NCBI RefSeq assembly: GCF_000023825.1
Contig: NC_013061.1
Coordinates: 4,650,001 to 4,714,000, forward strand
Source of the DNA: Pedobacter heparinus DSM 2366
GTDB taxonomy: Bacteria; Bacteroidota; Bacteroidia; Sphingobacteriales; Sphingobacteriaceae
Length of the DNA stretch: 64,000 bases
Direction: 5' to 3'
The number at the start of each line of letters is the position of its first letter. Position 1 is the first letter of the stretch. The notes under the pieces were generated by a model. That model searched no databases. It was not told the origin of the DNA and saw only the letters and a program-made list of their open reading frames with translations. Of this stretch, positions 17,812 through 26,808 are shown one piece after another. Position numbers and translations under genes: made by a program.

Positions 17812-19215
17812 TTAGGATAAAACCTTCCCGCCGGCGTAATATTTTAGTTCAATGATGTCGTTAGGTAAGGCTTTTGCATTCCATGAATGGTGAATGGCCA
17901 GTGCTGCACCAACTGCCGTTGCCTGGGCCATATAGGCTGCAAACACTTCCAGATCAGGAAAAACAGCGGCCAGTAAGTTCATAAAGATGACGTTTTTACT
18001 AAAGCCCCCATCCACAAATATGCGTTTCACTGCGGTCCCATCCAGTACCCTCCTTGTAGAAATATATTGCTGGTTCACCAGGTCCAGGATCAGGCGGTGA
18101 TAGGCCACAACATCTGAGGGATAATCGTTAAGGTCGCGCTGGGCGAAAGGTGATTCCTTTAAGCCTTTGGTCTCTTCTGCCCTAAATGGTGTAGCCTTAT
18201 CTGATTGTTGTAAGGCCTCAACTATTTTAGGATCGTAAGTAACAGAACGGTAGGCAATGATATCTGTACCAAAATGGGCAGCAATCCTTTTTACCTGCTG
18301 TTCATGTTCATACCCTGCAAACAGCCGGGATGCTTTTACAGGTTTTCCTTCGTATTGTAAATAACAGAGACAGTCGTTCTCCAGTTCTTCTGTACTGAGC
18401 GGAATAGCATTAAAAGGATTTAAGCTGATGCACCAGGTTCCGGTAGAGAGGAGCACAAAGGGTTCATGGAAATTTACCAGGTAAGGGACCAGGGCAGCAG
18501 AACTGTCGTGAAAACCGGCACCAACGGCGTAATTGTTACCAGGGAACGCTGCCGGGATCACGCTGTCTGAGGGCACAATGGGTGCAAGTTTATCGATGAT
18601 GCCTTCCTTACGTACCCAGTCGTGATAATCGTTTTTCGTAAAATCCCAGAGATTGGTATGGCAACCAATACTGGTCAGGTCAGAATACGCCTCGCCCGAG
18701 ATCAGGTAGCTCAGGTACTGGGGCAAATGGAGTGCATACCTGATCTGCTTAAACAGCTCAGGCTTTTCATATTTGATCCGGTACAACTGCATTCCGGAAT
18801 TTAAGCTGCCCAATACCGGAGAGGCAGTACGATTGGAAAACGCTGCCATACCACCATAAGTATTGTAAAACTGTTCTTTTAAATTTTCCGGGTATTCCTT
18901 AAGGTAATTGTACAAAGGGGCCAGTGGGTTTCCATTTTCATCGATATAGACAAAGCTTGCCCCATAAGTAGCAAAGTTGATTGATTTTACCTCAAAAGCC
19001 GGATTTCTGAATACTTCCCGTAAGGAGTCAAAAACAGATAACCTTAAGCTTTCCAGGTTCTCGCAGGGGTCACCATCTTCATCTACTGTTTCTGTAAACC
19101 TGGCCGATCTTTCGAAAACAATTTTATAATGTTCATCAAAGAGGAACAGTTTTTTATTGGTCTTCCCTACATCAAATACAGCTATTACAGGAGTTGCCTT
19201 CATCTTTAATCCCAT
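17812..19215 (-). CDS. rhaK: FGGY-family carbohydrate kinase, probable L-rhamnulokinase
   Basis: This sugar kinase of about 467 residues has the actin-like fold. The N-terminal phosphate-1 loop is VIAVFDVGKTNKKLFLF, the ATP-site region is LLSTGTWCISLNPF, and the late motif is IFVDGGFSKNVIFMNLLA. Sequence and length are not those of classical E. coli RhaB. The gene belongs to the divergent FGGY group that accompanies rhamnose genes in Bacteroidota. Context (isomerase upstream, aldolase two genes upstream) supports phosphorylation of L-rhamnulose at O1. Starts at 19215 (ATG), the TTG just before it, or ATG 19203 (MKATPVIAVFDVG) are all possible, and the last gives the most typical N-terminus. 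It follows rhaI almost without a gap. Confidence 0.85.
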   Translation of the reverse strand: MGLKMKATPVIAVFDVGKTNKKLFLFDEHYKIVFERSARFTETVDEDGDPCENLESLRLSVFDSLREVFRNPAFEVKSINFATYGASFVYIDENGNPLAPLYNYLKEYPENLKEQFYNTYGGMAAFSNRTASPVLGSLNSGMQLYRIKYEKPELFKQIRYALHLPQYLSYLISGEAYSDLTSIGCHTNLWDFTKNDYHDWVRKEGIIDKLAPIVPSDSVIPAAFPGNNYAVGAGFHDSSAALVPYLVNFHEPFVLLSTGTWCISLNPFNAIPLSTEELENDCLCYLQYEGKPVKASRLFAGYEHEQQVKRIAAHFGTDIIAYRSVTYDPKIVEALQQSDKATPFRAEETKGLKESPFAQRDLNDYPSDVVAYHRLILDLVNQQYISTRRVLDGTAVKRIFVDGGFSKNVIFMNLLAAVFPDLEVFAAYMAQATAVGAALAIHHSWNAKALPNDIIELKYYAGGKVLS

Positions 19216-19218
19216 CAA

Positions 19219-20493
19219 TTATAATCCAGTTGCTACAGTTTTTAAACCACGGCTTTTTATCAGTTCTTGTCTTACCTTGCTATTTCTAAACAGCTCAAGC
19301 GGAGCCAGGGCTGCACCTGCACGCAAACGTGCTTCTGCTACCAAAGGTCGCAGATCGGTACGGAATGCCTGTTGTAATATTTCCTGGGCACGTACCACAT
19401 CATTTTCTTCCTGGGCCTGCTGCAATGCTTTACGGTCTACTGACAGTGCCTGCGCATAGGCCAGCATAATGGCTTCAACCGATTGTAAAAGATCTTCTAA
19501 GGGGTCTTTAACATTATGTGAGGCATCGATCATCCAGCCCAGGTCTTTCCTGTGGTCCATACCACGTGCATCCATTCCTTCCACCAGTTCATTAAAGATC
19601 AGGAACAGCTGGTAAGGCTTCATGCTACCTGCCGTTAAGTCGTCATCGCCGTATTTGGAATCGTTGAAATGGAACCCACCCAGCTTTCCTTCCATCAGCA
19701 ATAAAGAAACGATCTGCTCTATGTTGGCGTTTGGCAGGTGGTGACCAAGGTCGACCAGTGTAAAGGCTTTAGGGCCTAGTTTACTGGCGTACAATAAGGA
19801 CTGCCCCCAATCGCCCACGGTAGTAGAATAGAAGTTGGGCTCAAAAGCCTTATATTCTACAAATACTTTCCAGTCGGCCGGCAAAGCTGCATAAATTTCC
19901 TGCAGGCTTTCCAATGTGTTCTGGAAGGCTTTCCTGAAGTTCAGCTGTCCGGGGAAACAGGAGCCATCTGCCAGCCATACCGTAAGTGCCTTAGAGCCCA
20001 GCTCCACACCCTGACGGATCACTTCAATGTTGTGTTCAATGGCCTGTTTTCTTACCGCCTTGTTTACATGCTGTAAGGAACCGAATTTATAGCTGTGCGC
20101 CTGGTTGGCCTGGTCCTGAAAGGTATTCGAGTTCATGGCATCAAAGCCCAGGCCATGCTGTGCTACCAAAGCTTTTATAGCCGGTACATTATCAGCCGTA
20201 TCCCATGGAATGTGCAGGGATATGGTTCCGCTTGCTGCATTTAATTTATGCAGCAGGCCGATGTCTTCAATCTTTTCTTCGATGTTGCGGGGCTCACCAC
20301 CCGAGGAGAAACGTCCGAAACGTGTACCCCCTGTGCCCAATGCCCAGCTGGGAATCCCGATCTGGAAGTCAATCAGTTTCTGTATGATCTCCTCTGCATT
20401 GGCAAGCTCATCTTTAACAAAGGTAAGTTTACGCTGATGTTTAGCCAACAGCTCATTGTTATGTGAATCTATCTGATAGTTCTCTAATATCAT
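19219..20493 (-). CDS. rhaI: L-rhamnose isomerase, RhaI type
   Basis: This 424-residue TIM-barrel sugar isomerase converts L-rhamnose to L-rhamnulose in the cytoplasm. It resembles the Pseudomonas stutzeri-type enzyme rather than E. coli RhaA. Metal-binding positions typical of this fold are present: Glu213 (VEYKAFEP), Asp248 (LVDLGHHLPN), His275 (GFHFNDSKYGDDDL) and Asp323 (GWMIDASHNVKDP). The N-terminal substrate-site region (PSWALGTGGTRFGRF) is also conserved. Length is normal for the family. It is 11 bp downstream of the aldolase/dehydrogenase gene and abuts the kinase gene. Confidence 0.92.
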   Translation of the reverse strand: MILENYQIDSHNNELLAKHQRKLTFVKDELANAEEIIQKLIDFQIGIPSWALGTGGTRFGRFSSGGEPRNIEEKIEDIGLLHKLNAASGTISLHIPWDTADNVPAIKALVAQHGLGFDAMNSNTFQDQANQAHSYKFGSLQHVNKAVRKQAIEHNIEVIRQGVELGSKALTVWLADGSCFPGQLNFRKAFQNTLESLQEIYAALPADWKVFVEYKAFEPNFYSTTVGDWGQSLLYASKLGPKAFTLVDLGHHLPNANIEQIVSLLLMEGKLGGFHFNDSKYGDDDLTAGSMKPYQLFLIFNELVEGMDARGMDHRKDLGWMIDASHNVKDPLEDLLQSVEAIMLAYAQALSVDRKALQQAQEENDVVRAQEILQQAFRTDLRPLVAEARLRAGAALAPLELFRNSKVRQELIKSRGLKTVATGL

Positions 20494-20504
20494 AATATTT
20501 GGTT

Positions 20505-22625
20505 TTAACGGACAAAGGCGTTGGCTACACCACCATCCACATTTAATACATTTCCGGTTGATTTATTGAGCAGGCCGCCTACAAAAGCGAAGCAGGCATT
20601 GGCTATATCGTCCGGTAAAATTATTTCATTCAGCAAGGTACGTTTTGCATAGTAAGCTGGCAACTCTGCCACGGTAATTCCGTAAGCTTTTGCCCGGCCT
20701 TCGGCCCAGCCACCAGCCCAGATATTGCTGTCGCTGATCACTGCATCAGGGTTAACCACGTTTACACGAATGCCATCTGCACCAAGTTCGGCAGCGTTTA
20801 ACCTGCTTAAGTGCAGCTGAGCTGCTTTGGCACTGCCATAACCCGCATTGTTTGGCCCGCTTACCAATGCGTTTTTGCTTACAATGTTCAGGATATCACC
20901 ACCGATATCCTGTTTTTTCATTACCGCTGCAGCAGCCTGGGTAATGAAAAACTGGCCTTTTACCAATACGTCATACAACAGGTCCCAATCCTTCTCGGTA
21001 TGGTCTGCTATGGTTTTCGAAATAGAAAGGCCTGCATTGTTCACAATAATATCTACCCCGCCAAAAGCAAGCGCAGCAGCATCAAATGCAGCGTTAATGT
21101 CTTCAGCACTGGTTACATTCAGCAAGGCAGTGGCATAACTGTCTTTACCATATTTGTTTTTGAACTCTTCAGCAGCACCTTCCAGGCGTTCTGCGTTCAT
21201 ATCGTTCAGTACCACTACAGCACCTTCTTCTACAAACTTTTTAGCAATTGCTCTACCAATCCCGCCTGCGCTTCCGGTAATCAGGGCTATTTTTCCCGAC
21301 AAGGCTTTCGGCTTAGGCATGCGCTGCAGCTTTGCTTCCTCCAGCAGCCAATATTCAATGTTAAACGCTTCCTGTCTCGGTAAAGAAGTGTATTCAGAAA
21401 TGGCTTCGGCGCCTTTCATTACATTGATGGCGTTGGTGTAGAATTCTGCAGCCACCCTTGCCGTTTGTTTATCTTTTGAAAACGAGAACATCCCGATGCC
21501 CGGATATAAAATGATGACCGGGTTGGCATCACGTATGGCCGGGCTATTGGCATGTTTGCACGAATTGTAATATTCGGTATACATTTTACGGTAAGCCTCA
21601 AATTCAGGGGCCAGCCTTTCTTTCAGAGAGGACACATCACTCAGGTCTTCACTGGCATCCAGTTTCAATACCAGAGGGCTGATCTTAGTCCTCAGGAAAT
21701 GGTCAGGACAGCTGGTACCCAAAGGGGCCAGACGGTCCAGGTCATTTGAATTGATAAATTCCAGTACCCTGGCATCATCGGTAAAGTGCCCGATCATGTT
21801 TCTTTCGCTCGAGCAGAACCCCCTTAAAACAGGGGCAATAGCTGCGGCCTGTTTTGCACGTTGTGTTTTTTCGGCACTTTCAATTTTCTGTCCGCCAAAT
21901 ACCGGACCTTTTTTACCATAATTTTCATCCAGGTATGCAGCACACCTTTCAATTACTTCAAGGGTATTCATATAGCTTTCGTAAGCTGTATCGCCCCAGG
22001 TAAATAAACCATGTGAACCTAACATAATGCCCCTGATGCCAGGGTTTTCGTCCAGGCATTTACGAAGCATCAGCCCCAGCTCAAAACCAGGTTTTTGCCA
22101 TGGCACCCAGCCAATTGTTCCGTTAAACAATTCTTTGGTAATGCGTTCGCCATCTTTTGCAGCTGCAATAGCGATGGCTGCATCGGGATGCAGGTGATCA
22201 ATATGTTTAAAAGGCAAAAAGCCATGTAAAGGGGTGTCAATAGAAGGCGCTTTACTGTCCAGATCGTAAATGCAATGGTTAAACAATTCCACCATTTCAT
22301 CTTCGTATGCCAAACCCCGGTAAACATTTTTAAGGTTGCGCAGGCGGTCAACATATAAAGCGGCCAGGCCGCTTTTCTTTAAGGTACCCAAATCGCCGCC
22401 AGACCCTTTTACCCACATTACCTCTTTTTCTTCTCCGGTAAGCGGGTCTTTGGCCATGGCCTTGCAGGAGGTGTTACCTCCACCGTAATTGGTTAAGCGC
22501 AAATCTGCACCCAGTAAATTTGAACGGTAGATCAACAATGCTACTTCATCCCCGGCCATTTCAGCAGCCTTTGCATCATCCCACAAATAGCTTACATGTT
22601 TAAAATCGGTTGTTCGAGTACTCAT
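20505..22625 (-). CDS. Bifunctional rhamnulose-1-phosphate aldolase / short-chain dehydrogenase
   Basis: The 706-residue fusion carries a class II aldolase/adducin domain in its first half. Putative zinc ligands are His144 and His146 in HIDHLHPDAA and His205 in LGSHGLFTWG. The second half is a short-chain dehydrogenase with nucleotide motif TGSAGGIG (450-457), NNAG and the YGSAKAA catalytic Tyr/Lys pair. Known members of this fusion family cleave L-rhamnulose-1-phosphate to DHAP and L-lactaldehyde and oxidise the lactaldehyde to lactate. Fusing the two steps keeps the reactive aldehyde on one protein. It lies 29 bp downstream of rhaT and 11 bp upstream of rhaI. Confidence 0.9.
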   Translation of the reverse strand: MSTRTTDFKHVSYLWDDAKAAEMAGDEVALLIYRSNLLGADLRLTNYGGGNTSCKAMAKDPLTGEEKEVMWVKGSGGDLGTLKKSGLAALYVDRLRNLKNVYRGLAYEDEMVELFNHCIYDLDSKAPSIDTPLHGFLPFKHIDHLHPDAAIAIAAAKDGERITKELFNGTIGWVPWQKPGFELGLMLRKCLDENPGIRGIMLGSHGLFTWGDTAYESYMNTLEVIERCAAYLDENYGKKGPVFGGQKIESAEKTQRAKQAAAIAPVLRGFCSSERNMIGHFTDDARVLEFINSNDLDRLAPLGTSCPDHFLRTKISPLVLKLDASEDLSDVSSLKERLAPEFEAYRKMYTEYYNSCKHANSPAIRDANPVIILYPGIGMFSFSKDKQTARVAAEFYTNAINVMKGAEAISEYTSLPRQEAFNIEYWLLEEAKLQRMPKPKALSGKIALITGSAGGIGRAIAKKFVEEGAVVVLNDMNAERLEGAAEEFKNKYGKDSYATALLNVTSAEDINAAFDAAALAFGGVDIIVNNAGLSISKTIADHTEKDWDLLYDVLVKGQFFITQAAAAVMKKQDIGGDILNIVSKNALVSGPNNAGYGSAKAAQLHLSRLNAAELGADGIRVNVVNPDAVISDSNIWAGGWAEGRAKAYGITVAELPAYYAKRTLLNEIILPDDIANACFAFVGGLLNKSTGNVLNVDGGVANAFVR

Positions 22626-22654
22626 AAAAATATTTCATTAATTGTTTATTGTTT

Positions 22655-23734
22655 CTATTTAATTGAATTGCCATAACCCACAATGAGTATGGATAAGATC
22701 AGGATTACAATGCCCGCAACTACGGTTCCAAAAGTCTTTTTCTTTACTCCCGACCATTCTTTAAAGAACAGGCCCCAGCCATTGGCCACCAAAATGATAC
22801 AGGCCATGTGCAGGATCCAGCCACTGGCACCGTTACCCAGCTTGCTTTCGCCCATGCCATAAAAAAAGAACTGCAAAAACCAGGTGGTTCCGGCCAGTGC
22901 CGAGAAAATATAATTTTTAAGCAGTGGGGCTTTTTTATCCGAATAATCGCCAAAGGTTTTATTGCGGGAATTGAGCAGCATACACCAGAACAGGTTGGTG
23001 GTTAAACCACCCCATAAGATTACCACATAGGTTACATTGTTCTGGAACAGGAATTCACCCTGTCCGGGATTCAGTGCTTTCCAGGCCTCATTGGCATGAT
23101 GGGCCATGTCTTTACCGGCATCAATACCAAAGGCAAAACAGGCACTTAAAATACCCGATACAATGGATACGATTAAACCGATACCCAGTTTATATTCTTT
23201 ATTTGAAGGATCGGCCTTGCCCGAAGCAACCAGGTCCTTCTCTTTCATGCTGCCCGCCAGCCCGCATACCACAATACCCACTACGCAAACCAAAAGACCA
23301 AGCAATACCATTTGCCCCCATTGGGAAGCAGCCATATCTGATAAGCTGTCCTTACCAGCTGTAGGGTTAAAATCATAATACAAGGAAGGGATCAAGGCGC
23401 CAAACACCGAACACAGGCCAAGTATAATGGTACTGCCCAGCGATATGCCCAGATAACGGACACCCAAACCATATGTAAGGCCCCCAATGCCCCATAACAG
23501 ACCAAAGAAGTAAGTAAGCAATAAGATCTTGCCATCGGTTTGAACAATGATGTCCATAAAACCGGGGATGGTGAGGTAAGCTGCAAGTGGAGGTACGATT
23601 AACCAGGAGAACAGACCACCAACAATCCAGTAAGTTTCCCAGGCCCAGCCTTTAACTTTTTTGAAAGGGATATAGAAACTGCCGGAAGCAAAGCCGCCGA
23701 TAAAATGAAAAATAACTCCTAATAGAATCTGCAT
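22655..23734 (-). CDS. rhaT: L-rhamnose/proton symporter RhaT
   Basis: This inner-membrane transporter of about 359 residues has around ten hydrophobic segments. The correct start is the ATG at 23734: MQILLGVIFHFIGGFASG then aligns with the beginning of known RhaT proteins, followed by the family signature FYIPFKKVKGWAWETYWIVGG. The frame can be read further upstream to 23803, but that extension is not typical and runs into the predicted operator. RhaT couples rhamnose uptake to the proton gradient. It is the first gene of the catabolic operon and sits just downstream of a -7-like box (TATTTTAG, minus strand, 23767-23760). Confidence 0.92.
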   Translation of the reverse strand: MQILLGVIFHFIGGFASGSFYIPFKKVKGWAWETYWIVGGLFSWLIVPPLAAYLTIPGFMDIIVQTDGKILLLTYFFGLLWGIGGLTYGLGVRYLGISLGSTIILGLCSVFGALIPSLYYDFNPTAGKDSLSDMAASQWGQMVLLGLLVCVVGIVVCGLAGSMKEKDLVASGKADPSNKEYKLGIGLIVSIVSGILSACFAFGIDAGKDMAHHANEAWKALNPGQGEFLFQNNVTYVVILWGGLTTNLFWCMLLNSRNKTFGDYSDKKAPLLKNYIFSALAGTTWFLQFFFYGMGESKLGNGASGWILHMACIILVANGWGLFFKEWSGVKKKTFGTVVAGIVILILSILIVGYGNSIK

Positions 23735-23772
23735 GTTTAAGGTTTTAAATTTGGTCCGACTAAAATAGAGGA

Positions 23773-23804
23773 ATGACAGTTGACTTCCGTCATGTACTGT
23801 CATG
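23773..23804. promoter_or_regulatory. Predicted rhamnose operator upstream of rhaT
   Basis: An inverted repeat ATGACAGT (23773-23780) / ACTGTCAT (23796-23803) overlaps a tandem element GTCATGTACTGTCATG (23789-23804) with a 10-bp period. It sits immediately upstream of the rhaT -7-like box, a position suited to repression. Fourteen of the 16 bases of the tandem element recur upstream of the GH78 gene, which links the two transcription units. The regulator is presumed to be the GntR protein at 16760-17791. Confidence 0.6.
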
Positions 23805-23824
23805 CCTAAATTAATGAATTACAA

Positions 23825-26785
23825 TTATTTTGTAACTTTTATAATTACAGGGCCCAATAATCCGGATGACAATAATTTATCTTCTTTCTTAAAAACAATG
23901 TTTGTATTGGTGATGCGCTTCTCTTTCGGTAAAGCGGCATCTCCAATCAGCCTGTTGGGCCATAGGTTGATCACTTCTATCTGCAGCCTGTTCTGACCGG
24001 TCTTTAAGGCCGGGGAAATGTCGACATGCCAGGGTGCAGTCCACACCACGCCCAGGTTTTTACCATTCAGGCTTACTTCGGCTATGTTTTTCACTGTACC
24101 CAGATCCAGGTATACGGGTTTATCTTTCGACAATGGCTTATCGTAACTGAATGTTTTGGTGTAAACGGCCTTACCGGAAAAATACCTGATCCTTTCGTCA
24201 GCATGCTGGCTCCAATCCAGCAGACTGGCAAATTCAACAGCTTTAGGGCCGCCCCAGTTTTCATCAAAGGCCACCTGCCAGGCACCTGTCAGTTCCAGTC
24301 CGCTTGTTAATTCCGGATAATTGGCAGCAGTAGTTTTAACGGAGGAACTGTTTTTTGGAAAGACGATGAACCAGGATTGAAATGCCTCAAATTTTAAAGG
24401 TATTTCTACACGATCACCGGCTTCCCGGAAATTGACCCTTTTTATCACTGCGCCTTTAACAGGATCCCAGATTTCGGGAAGCCGGTTTTTTACCCTGAAG
24501 GTACAGGTAGAACTGACGCTAGTGCCATGTCTGTTAGTGATGAAATAGATTTCAGCTTCCGGCGTACTGCGGTGGATAAAATCAATGTGTTCACCAGCGT
24601 TACCTGTATATTCAAAGTCTGGCTTTATCCCTTTGTTCATCAAAACATTACGGATAGCTGCTTTAGCTAAGACCTTTCCCTGCAATTCCCTGGCAATCTC
24701 CTGTACTTTGGCATCACATTCAGGATAGTTTTTAAGCCCTGAGTCTTTAACCGGCAGATGGCCAACAACTGTTGCGCCGGCTGCAACCAGCTCGCTGACC
24801 TTAGTGATGACTGCCAAAGGCATCCTTTCAGTATCCGGCAATACCAAAATGCGGTAATTCATTCCATCTGGCAGGGTAATCCTACCGTTTTTAACGCTTA
24901 CACGGGTGAGAAGGACTTCTTCATTGCAAACATCATAATCATAACCTTTACCCAGCAAAGGGTCGATGTGTTTTTGTGCGACCAGGTTGGGTGCCCCGTC
25001 GCCATTATAATACAGCACATCGGCAACAAATTTACCCGAACGCAGCAGGTATTGTGAACGTGCAACATAATCAAAAAAGGGCCCTGATTTTTCCCACCAG
25101 GTTACATTAGGGTTAAAATGTGTACCTGCGCCATACTCATATCCGGGCTTACCATCTTTGGGCCGGGAAGCGGTTGAGGTATGGATGGCAATGCGGTTTA
25201 TGCCTTCACAAAAGGCCCGGTCAAGGGCCTGCTTCAACGAGCCCGGATAATCGAGCCAATGCCGCATGGTGGTAAACGCCTCTGCTGAGGCGGTCTCACG
25301 TCCATAAATATGTGCTGCCGAAGCCACCATTTTGGTTACTTTATTCTGACCATAATCCAGCCTTGAAACGCCATAAGACTGGTCGTCTGCCAGTGTGCTT
25401 TCATCCTCGTGCTTAGGGCCGAGCCAGAATTCACCCATAGGGAAATCGCTGCGCCCAAGATTTTTGAGCCCGTCCAGACAGATGGTACCTGAGCGGCTTG
25501 GCCCTGCAGATTCATTCTGGACCAATATACCCTGCCCGTGACAGAGTTCTGCAAAACGTTTATAATGTTCATCAGCCATACAATCTGCCAGGGTTTTCCT
25601 GTAATCGTGCAAAAAGCGGTCGGCTATTTCTGCACTGCCGATCAGGTAACCTGAAAGTGCAGGCAGGTAGGGTGTAGGATCATAACCCCGGTAATGCTTA
25701 AAGTGTTCAATAATTTTTGCGGTCCAGTTGGGGAAGCCATCTTCAAAACTATCGTCACAGAAATATTTGGGTTTATTCCCAACTTTTGCAGCTTCTTCAA
25801 TAAACATTTTGCCCAGCTTTTCGAACTGGATCTCTACGCCTTTACGGTCAAACCAGTCGACCGACAAACCATCTGCTTCGGGCTGGGCAATCATTAACTT
25901 CGAGCCTGTCATGCGGTGCCCGGTACGGATAATTTTCCATTTACCGGCTGGCACCTCCCAGTCAAGATGCCCGTCTTTACCTACTTTATCTGTCAGGTTG
26001 ATCACCTGGTCGACAGGGACAGGCTGATCGGCCGGATCATTTTCCCAGGCCTGCCTTACCGGGCCCATTACTTCATTTGCCTTGGCAAAATTGCTCAGGT
26101 CTTTATGATTGATTTTAGCTGCAAGTACTTCTGCACGCGTTCCGCTGATGCGCATATCAGGCATTCCGTTATCAGGAATGGCAACGATGGCGGTATCCTG
26201 GTAGTCCAGCTGCTCCAGAGGCAGGTCTATGTATTCCTTATAGCCAGGTGGGTTAAATACCTTATCGTAGCCTACCCTGTTGCCTGGCAAAGGCAAGGTG
26301 CCGGAAAACTTCCTGGGACCACTCAGGGCCAGTTCCGACTGCAGGTACCAGCGTCCGGAATTTTCAGGTTCAATCCAGGGCCCGCCCATACACCAGCCCG
26401 AGCTCATATTGATCCCTACGGCTATGCCGACCCTTTTGGCTTCTTTCATGGCATGCCGGTATAAGGCTTTCCATTCTTCCGACATGAACTTTGCACCCTG
26501 CGGATAGGGCACGCCACCAAGCCCGCCAGCAGAATTTACCAGCAGTACCTCACCCATGCCCTTCGCCCTGAATTCTTCCATATCGCGGGTAATGCCCGCT
26601 TCATCTACCAACCCGTTAAACCACCACCAGTAACAGGATGATTTTGACGCATCTGGCGGATGGATAAAGTTTTTTTCCAGTGGAGAGAGGTCGGGTATCG
26701 TTGCTAACCCATCCACACTGAACAGGGATAAATTTAAGGCGCCAATAGAACTGATCTTTATAAAATTCCTTCTTCCTAATTTCAT
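23825..26785 (-). CDS. Glycoside hydrolase family 106 alpha-L-rhamnosidase
   Basis: This 986-residue protein belongs to the GH106 family by its N-terminal catalytic region (CYWWWFNGLVDEAGITRDME; MSSGWCMGGPWIEPE; KYFCDDSFEDGFPNW; ESAGPSRSGTICLDGL). A galactose-binding-like beta-sandwich lies near the C-terminus (VYLDLGTVKNIAEVSLNGKN). GH106 enzymes release terminal alpha-L-rhamnose from plant glycans. The N-terminus MKLGRRNFIKISSIGAL carries a twin-arginine motif (GRRNFIK), suggesting Tat-dependent export, presumably to the periplasm. It is 23 bp downstream of the GH78 gene, so the two rhamnosidases are co-transcribed and may attack different rhamnosyl linkages. Confidence 0.9.
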   Translation of the reverse strand: MKLGRRNFIKISSIGALNLSLFSVDGLATIPDLSPLEKNFIHPPDASKSSCYWWWFNGLVDEAGITRDMEEFRAKGMGEVLLVNSAGGLGGVPYPQGAKFMSEEWKALYRHAMKEAKRVGIAVGINMSSGWCMGGPWIEPENSGRWYLQSELALSGPRKFSGTLPLPGNRVGYDKVFNPPGYKEYIDLPLEQLDYQDTAIVAIPDNGMPDMRISGTRAEVLAAKINHKDLSNFAKANEVMGPVRQAWENDPADQPVPVDQVINLTDKVGKDGHLDWEVPAGKWKIIRTGHRMTGSKLMIAQPEADGLSVDWFDRKGVEIQFEKLGKMFIEEAAKVGNKPKYFCDDSFEDGFPNWTAKIIEHFKHYRGYDPTPYLPALSGYLIGSAEIADRFLHDYRKTLADCMADEHYKRFAELCHGQGILVQNESAGPSRSGTICLDGLKNLGRSDFPMGEFWLGPKHEDESTLADDQSYGVSRLDYGQNKVTKMVASAAHIYGRETASAEAFTTMRHWLDYPGSLKQALDRAFCEGINRIAIHTSTASRPKDGKPGYEYGAGTHFNPNVTWWEKSGPFFDYVARSQYLLRSGKFVADVLYYNGDGAPNLVAQKHIDPLLGKGYDYDVCNEEVLLTRVSVKNGRITLPDGMNYRILVLPDTERMPLAVITKVSELVAAGATVVGHLPVKDSGLKNYPECDAKVQEIARELQGKVLAKAAIRNVLMNKGIKPDFEYTGNAGEHIDFIHRSTPEAEIYFITNRHGTSVSSTCTFRVKNRLPEIWDPVKGAVIKRVNFREAGDRVEIPLKFEAFQSWFIVFPKNSSSVKTTAANYPELTSGLELTGAWQVAFDENWGGPKAVEFASLLDWSQHADERIRYFSGKAVYTKTFSYDKPLSKDKPVYLDLGTVKNIAEVSLNGKNLGVVWTAPWHVDISPALKTGQNRLQIEVINLWPNRLIGDAALPKEKRITNTNIVFKKEDKLLSSGLLGPVIIKVTK

Positions 26786-26808
26786 TTGTATTTTTTGCAG
26801 GGCATCGG

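Noticed and set aside
20811..21441. Plus-strand frames opposite the aldolase/dehydrogenase gene
   Set aside because: Three overlapping frames in different phases, all antisense to a conserved enzyme. None shows protein features beyond chance.
23735..23803. Extended N-terminus for RhaT starting at 23803
   Set aside because: The extra 23 residues are not seen in known RhaT proteins, and the DNA there carries the predicted operator and a -7-like box.
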